A stretch of 64,000 bases of DNA, taken from positions 4,521,416 through 4,585,415 of the forward strand of contig NZ_CP095412.1 of the NCBI RefSeq assembly GCF_023016265.1, in the 5' to 3' direction. Both the position numbers and the translations under genes were made by a program. Numbering within the stretch: position 1 is the stretch's first letter; every line of letters begins with the position of its first letter. The notes beneath the pieces are model-generated. The model searched no databases and was not told the origin of the DNA. It saw only the letters and a program-made list of their open reading frames with translations. This DNA comes from Blastococcus sp. PRF04-17 (GTDB lineage: Bacteria > Actinomycetota > Actinomycetes > Mycobacteriales > Geodermatophilaceae). Below, in pieces: positions 59,621 through 64,000 of this stretch.

Positions 59621-60761
59621 CGCATTCGTCGTGGGCGCGGTGCGCTCGCCGGTCGGGAAGCGCAACGGCGGGCTGTCGGGCGTGCATCCGGCGGATCTGG
59701 GGGCGCACGTGCTGCGGGCGCTGGTCGAGCGGGCCGGGGTGGACCCCGGCGAGGTCGACGACGTGCTGTGGGGCTGCGTCGGGCAGATGGGGCCGCAGGC
59801 GTCCAACATCGGGCGCACCACGGTGCTCTCGGCCGGGTTCCCGGAGTCGGTGCCGGCGGTGACGATCGACCGGCAGTGCGGCTCGTCGCAGCAGGCGCTG
59901 CACTTCGCCGCGCAGGCGGTGCTGGCCGGCGTGAGCGACCTGGTCGTGGCCGGTGGGGTCGAGGTGATGAGCCAGGTGCCGATCGGCTCGCCGACGACGG
60001 TCGGGCTCGAGCACGGCATGGCCCATCCGCGGGGCGGCACCGGCTGGGCGGACCGGTACGGGGATCAGGAGATCTCGCAGTTCCGCGGCGCGGAGCTGAT
60101 CGCGCAGCGGTGGGACATCTCCCGCGAGGAGATGGAGGCCTACGCGCTGCGGAGCCACGCCCGGGCGCTGGCCGCGATCGACGGCGGGCTGTTCGCCGAG
60201 GAGATCGCCCCGGTCGGTGACCTGGTGCACGACGAGGGTCCGCGGCGGGGGACGACGCCGGAGAAGCTGGCGTCGCTGACGACGCTGCGCGAGGGCGGGC
60301 GGCTCACCGCGGCGCTGGCCAGTCAGGTGTCCGACGGCGCCGCGGCGCTGCTGGTCGCCTCCGGGGCGGCGGTGCGCCGGTTGAACCTGACGCCGATCGC
60401 GCGGGTGCACACCATGGTGGTCACCGGGTCGGATCCGGTGCTGATGCTGACCGGGCCGATCCCGGCGACCGAGCTGCTGCTCAAGCGCTCGGGGGTGGCG
60501 CTGGCCGACATCGGCGCGTTCGAGGTGAACGAGGCCTTCGCCAGCGTGCCGCTGGCCTGGCTGAAGGACACCGGCGCCGACCCCGAGCGCACCAACCCGC
60601 AGGGCGGGGCGATCGCGCTGGGGCACCCGCTGGGCGGCACCGGCGCCCGGCTGGCGACGACGCTGCTGCACCGGATGCGCCGCGAGGGCCTGCGCTACGG
60701 CCTGCAGACCATGTGCGAGGGCGGCGGCATGGCCAACGCCACGCTCTTTGAACTGGCGTGA
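59613..60761 (+). CDS. Thiolase family protein (acetyl-CoA acetyltransferase-like)
   Basis: 382 residues from ATG 59613. The nucleophilic Cys is in DRQCGSSQQALHF, the His in GHPLGGTGARL and the second Cys in LQTMCEGGGMANA. It is a paralog of the 42799 thiolase, with the same N-terminal AVRSPVGKRNGGLSGVH (versus AVRSPMGRGKQGGALSGVH). It completes a dehydrogenase-hydratase-thiolase set in this operon; the missing 3-hydroxyacyl-CoA dehydrogenase could be the SDR at 54299 or 41979. Confidence 0.92.
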   Translation: MADAFVVGAVRSPVGKRNGGLSGVHPADLGAHVLRALVERAGVDPGEVDDVLWGCVGQMGPQASNIGRTTVLSAGFPESVPAVTIDRQCGSSQQALHFAAQAVLAGVSDLVVAGGVEVMSQVPIGSPTTVGLEHGMAHPRGGTGWADRYGDQEISQFRGAELIAQRWDISREEMEAYALRSHARALAAIDGGLFAEEIAPVGDLVHDEGPRRGTTPEKLASLTTLREGGRLTAALASQVSDGAAALLVASGAAVRRLNLTPIARVHTMVVTGSDPVLMLTGPIPATELLLKRSGVALADIGAFEVNEAFASVPLAWLKDTGADPERTNPQGGAIALGHPLGGTGARLATTLLHRMRREGLRYGLQTMCEGGGMANATLFELA

Positions 60762-62215
60762 CCGCCCGGCAGGTGGCGGCTCCGACCGCGGTTCCCGTCC
60801 GGGGCCGAGGGCTGATCGCCTGCCTGTCCTTCGCCGCGCTCACCGGCTCGGTCGTCGCCGGGCTCGGCAACCCGATCATCGTCGAGGTCTCCGTCGAGCG
60901 GCAGGTGTCGCTGGCGGCGGCTCAGTGGACGCTGATCATCACGCTGCTCGTCGCCGTCGTCGCCACCCCGGTCGTCTCGCGGATCGCCGACGGCCGGCTG
61001 CGGCGGCAGGCGCTGGTCGCCTCCCTGCTCGTCGTCGCCCTGGGCTCCCTGATCGGCGCGGTCGTCCCCACCTTCGCCGGTCTGCTCACGGCCCGGGCGC
61101 TGCAGGGGCTCGGCTACGCCATGGTCCCGCTCACCGTCAGCATCGCCCGCGAGTGGCTGTCGGGGTCCGTCCTCGACCGGACCCTCGGCGTCCTGTCCAC
61201 GAGCATCGCCGTCGGTGTCGGGTTCGCCAACCCCGTGGTGGGACTCTGCGTCCTGCTGGCCGACTACCGGCTGGCCTTCGTCGTCGCGTTCCTGGTCTCC
61301 GGTGCCGGGGCCGCCTGGGTCTGGCGGCGGGTGCCCGCCGCCGGTGCCGGCACTCGCCGGGTGCGCGTCGACGTGCTCGGCGGGGTGCTGCTCGGCGCCG
61401 GCCTGGCGGGAACGCTGCTGGCCATCGCCCGCGGCGACGCATGGGGCTGGACCTCACCCCTCGTGCTCACGCTGGCCACGGCCGGCGTCGTCCTGCTGGC
61501 CCTGTGGGTGCTGCGCTCCCTGCGCATCCCCTCCCCGCTGGTGGACCTGCGCCTGGCTTGCTCGCGCGGCGTGCTCGGCGTCAACCTGGCCGCGACGCTG
61601 CTCGGGGTCTGCGTCTTCGGCGGGGCGGCCTGCGTGATCCTGCTCGTGCAGCGCGACCCGGCCGACGGGGTCGGGTTCGGCTACTCCGTCTTCGTCACCG
61701 GCCTGCTGATGACGCCCATGGCGGTGGCCAGCCTGGTCTCGCCGCCGGTGGCCCGTGCGATCGCCCGCAGGGCGGGGGAGCGGGTGGTGCTGCCCCTGGG
61801 GTCCGCCGTCGCCGCCGGTGCCTTCGCCACCTTCGCCCTCCTGCACGACCGCACCTGGCACGTCGTCCTGACGATGGCCCTGATGGGCGTCGGCATCGGC
61901 ATCTCCTACTCGGTGATGCCGGTGCTGATCGTCGCCCGCACGCCCCCCGGGCGCACCGCCAGCGCCACGGGCGTCAACCAGGTGCTGCGGCTGCTGGGCG
62001 GCAGCGTCGGCGCCGCCTGCGTCGCCGCCGTCCTCGCCGCGCACACACCCGCGGCCGGTGGCCAGCCCGCGGAGTCGGGCTACGTGACCGCTGTGCTGGT
62101 CGTCGCGGCGGTCGGGCTGCTGTCCGCCGTGTCCGGCTGGGTGCTGGTCCCGCCGGTCCGGCGGCGGGCCGAGGAGGGACGACCCGAGCACCGTCCGCTG
62201 GTCGTCGATTCGTGA
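60758..62215 (+). CDS. MFS transporter, DHA2-like
   Basis: 485 residues from GTG 60758, overlapping the thiolase stop by 4 bp. About fourteen hydrophobic segments; the conserved ISxxADGRLRR-type loop (SRIADGRLRRQAL) and TARALQGLGYAMVPL motif point to drug:H+ antiporter family 2. As part of a catabolic operon it could export a toxic intermediate or import the substrate. No substrate-specific motif is seen. Confidence 0.85.
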   Translation: MTARQVAAPTAVPVRGRGLIACLSFAALTGSVVAGLGNPIIVEVSVERQVSLAAAQWTLIITLLVAVVATPVVSRIADGRLRRQALVASLLVVALGSLIGAVVPTFAGLLTARALQGLGYAMVPLTVSIAREWLSGSVLDRTLGVLSTSIAVGVGFANPVVGLCVLLADYRLAFVVAFLVSGAGAAWVWRRVPAAGAGTRRVRVDVLGGVLLGAGLAGTLLAIARGDAWGWTSPLVLTLATAGVVLLALWVLRSLRIPSPLVDLRLACSRGVLGVNLAATLLGVCVFGGAACVILLVQRDPADGVGFGYSVFVTGLLMTPMAVASLVSPPVARAIARRAGERVVLPLGSAVAAGAFATFALLHDRTWHVVLTMALMGVGIGISYSVMPVLIVARTPPGRTASATGVNQVLRLLGGSVGAACVAAVLAAHTPAAGGQPAESGYVTAVLVVAAVGLLSAVSGWVLVPPVRRRAEEGRPEHRPLVVDS

Positions 62216-62253
62216 CCGGAGAACAACCATCGCATCGCATCGAAGGAGCTGGG

Positions 62254-63921
62254 ATGAGCGACAACAACGAGATCGTCGTCGTCGGGGCGGGCCTGTCCGG
62301 ACTGGCCACGGCGCTGGGCCTGGCCCTGCGCGGCAAGCAGGTCACCGTGTTCGAGGCCGGAGAGCTCCTGGGCGGCGCCGCGGCGTACTCCGGTGGCCAG
62401 GTGTGGTGCGCCGCCAACCACGTGGCCGTCCGCCAGGGCATCGAGGGGGACACCCTCGAGCTCGGCGAGCGGTACGTGCGGGCGATCGCGCACTCCCACC
62501 CGGAGGTCCTCGACGAGCAGGCGATGCGCCGGTGGCTCGAGGTCTCACCCGACGCCCTCCGCTACTGGGAGGACGTCGAGGCGATCCGCTGGACGGTGAT
62601 CCCGGGGCTGGCCGACTACCACAACGAGGCCGACGGAGCGCTCCCGGAGGGGCGGTACCTGACCAACGAACCGATCGACGCGGCCGCGCTGGGGGAGTGG
62701 CGGGAGAAGCTGCGGGTGAGCCCGTACTTCCCGGTCGGCACGACGTACGCGGAGATGTTCGTCAAGGGCCGGCGGCTGACCAACGTCGAGGAGGAATCGG
62801 CGGGGGAGCAGGCCGGGGTCCAGGCGTTCGGTCTCCCCGAGCAGCGGGGTGCCGCGTCCGCGGTGCCCGACCGGCTGACGTTCGGCACCGGCGTCGTCGC
62901 GGGCTTCCTGGCCCGGGTGATCCGCGAGCCGGGCATCGCCCTGCGCCTGGAGCACCGGGTGACCGAGCTGCTGACCGACGACGACGGCGCGGTCGTCGGG
63001 GTGCGGGCGGAGAGCCCCGCCGGCCCGGTGGAGGCGCGGGGCCCCGTGGTGCTGGCGACGAGCACGTACGACTGGGACCCGGAGCTGGTGCAGGAGCTGG
63101 TCGGCCTCGGACCCGAGGACTTCGGCAGCGTGGCACCGCGGACCATCCGGGGCGACGGCATCCGCCTCGCCCGTGCCGTGGGGGGCGCGATCGCCCAGCT
63201 GCCCGCCACCGCCATCCCGATGCTGCCCGGCTGGCCCAGCGACACCGGGGTCGGGTTCGCGTACGGGCCCGACTACGCCATGCCGCACTCCATGATCGTC
63301 GACCGCACCGGCAACCGGTACTGCGACGACTCCTACTGGGTGGACATCGTCGAGAAGACCATGGACCCGGCCGACCGGCACCTGCCCTTCTTCCTCGTCT
63401 TCGACGAGCAGCACCACCAGAAGTACGGCCTGGGCGCCACCCTCCCCGGCGGGGAGTACCCGGCCGGTCTGGTCACCTCGGCGCCCACCCTGCGCGAGCT
63501 CGGGGAGGCGCTCGGGATCGACGGCGAGCAGCTGGAGAAGACCGCCGCCGCGTTCAGCGAGAACGCGCGGCAGGGCGTCGACCCCGACTTCGGCCGCGGC
63601 AGCGTGGAGTACGTGCGGCGCTTCGCCGGCGACCCGGCCAACGAGCCGAACCCGGTCCTGGGGCCGGTGGAGCAGGCCCCGTTCCACGGCCTCCGCCTGC
63701 GATTCGTGGGCACCGCGATCGGCACCAGCGGCGTGCGGATCGACGGCGACGGGCGCGTCCTCGACGAGGGCGGGACGGCGATCAGCGGCCTGTACGCCGT
63801 GGGATCGTGCGCCGCGCTGACGACCGTGGGCACCGGCTACAACAGCGGCATCGCGCTGGGGCGCGGCCTCACCCTGGCCTATCTGGTCAGCAACGAGCTC
63901 GGCGGGACCCCGGTGGATTGA
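62254..63921 (+). CDS. FAD-dependent dehydrogenase, 3-ketosteroid delta1-dehydrogenase/fumarate reductase-like
   Basis: 555 residues from ATG 62254 behind GAAGGAG. VVVGAGLSGLATALGLALRG is the FAD motif, with GGAAAYSGGQVWCAANH after it; the C-terminal YAVGSCAALTTVGTGYNSG and IALGRGLT form the last FAD contact. It resembles the 12937 flavoprotein only in family features. This class desaturates keto-rings or reduces enoyl compounds. It lies 38 bp after the exporter gene and probably ends the operon. Confidence 0.87.
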   Translation: MSDNNEIVVVGAGLSGLATALGLALRGKQVTVFEAGELLGGAAAYSGGQVWCAANHVAVRQGIEGDTLELGERYVRAIAHSHPEVLDEQAMRRWLEVSPDALRYWEDVEAIRWTVIPGLADYHNEADGALPEGRYLTNEPIDAAALGEWREKLRVSPYFPVGTTYAEMFVKGRRLTNVEEESAGEQAGVQAFGLPEQRGAASAVPDRLTFGTGVVAGFLARVIREPGIALRLEHRVTELLTDDDGAVVGVRAESPAGPVEARGPVVLATSTYDWDPELVQELVGLGPEDFGSVAPRTIRGDGIRLARAVGGAIAQLPATAIPMLPGWPSDTGVGFAYGPDYAMPHSMIVDRTGNRYCDDSYWVDIVEKTMDPADRHLPFFLVFDEQHHQKYGLGATLPGGEYPAGLVTSAPTLRELGEALGIDGEQLEKTAAAFSENARQGVDPDFGRGSVEYVRRFAGDPANEPNPVLGPVEQAPFHGLRLRFVGTAIGTSGVRIDGDGRVLDEGGTAISGLYAVGSCAALTTVGTGYNSGIALGRGLTLAYLVSNELGGTPVD

Positions 63922-63991
63922 CATGGCCGGGGCGACCATCTATGAACATGAATATTATTGATGTCGTCCGGAGTCCGGAGGTACGTGCCCG

Positions 63992-64000
63992 ATGACGGTC
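63992..64000 (+). CDS. Start of a further gene, cut by the window end
   Basis: ATG ACG GTC at 63992 follows CGGAGG, and an AT-rich promoter-like stretch (GAACATGAATATTATTG, about 63944-63960) precedes it. Three codons are visible; nothing can be said of its product. Confidence 0.3.

Noticed and set aside
1..64000. CRISPR array, prophage, insertion sequence, tRNA or rRNA
   Set aside because: No regularly spaced repeats, no transposase or integrase reading frames, and no recognisable structural RNA were found. The hairpins at gene ends are not spaced like CRISPR repeats.

Overview
The window is a very GC-rich actinobacterial chromosome segment. GTG starts are frequent, genes overlap by 4 bp (ATGA/GTGA), and there is an F420:NADP oxidoreductase together with LLM-class oxidoreductases. 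Short inverted repeats built on an ACCGCGG core sit directly against stop codons; my inference is Geodermatophilaceae or a close relative, but no rRNA or marker gene is present to prove it. I see no tRNA, rRNA, CRISPR array, transposase, integrase or phage gene, and no intergenic stretch over 300 bp.

Layout. 1-6482: a partial hemerythrin-like gene, an RsbQ/RsbP-like energy-stress pair (alpha/beta hydrolase plus PAS-GAF-GAF-PP2C phosphatase), an SMP-30 lactonase, a tandem EthD protein and a carboxymuconolactone-decarboxylase-like protein. 6609-9641: a SnoaL-like protein, a TetR repressor with a visible operator, and a divergent two-gene operon ending in a cysteine form of the UGSC (seleno)protein family. 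9666-26628: P450 chemistry. It holds a ferredoxin reductase, F420:NADP oxidoreductase, ketosteroid-dehydrogenase-like flavoprotein, three P450s, a CxxHxxC ferredoxin, a first AtuA module, aldehyde dehydrogenase, acyl-CoA synthetase, alpha-methylacyl-CoA racemase, an LLM oxidoreductase and an esterase.

26749-32145: a complete branched-chain-type ABC importer (binding protein, two permeases, two ATPases) followed by an SDR, with a strong hairpin after the binding-protein gene. 32210-40176: three FadR-type GntR regulators interspersed with an acyl-CoA dehydrogenase, an amidohydrolase, a crotonase / CoA-ester lyase / MaoC operon and an epimerase-like gene. 40161-46203: divergent operons, one with thiolase, SDR, enoyl-CoA hydratase and LLM oxidoreductase, the other with small FMN/EthD/SDR/SnoaL genes. 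46264-54229: a broken DUF559 gene and a third module (SDR, LLM, acyl-CoA synthetase, aldehyde dehydrogenase, CoA-transferase). 54299-64000: a second AtuA module (acyl-CoA dehydrogenase, amidohydrolase, AtuA, AtuA-associated protein, crotonase, thiolase, exporter, ketosteroid-dehydrogenase-like flavoprotein).

Taken together this reads as a large catabolic island. A solute is imported by the Liv-type ABC system, oxidised by P450/ferredoxin, dehydrogenated, thioesterified, epimerised at a methyl branch (AMACR-like), carboxylated or hydrated by AtuA/crotonase-type enzymes, and cleaved by thiolases and a CoA-ester lyase. A methyl-branched terpenoid or alicyclic acid is the best guess for the substrate; the sequence does not fix it. 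Several genes carry apparent single-base G/C deletions, all in the same direction, which look like consensus errors or recent decay and should be checked before calling them dead.
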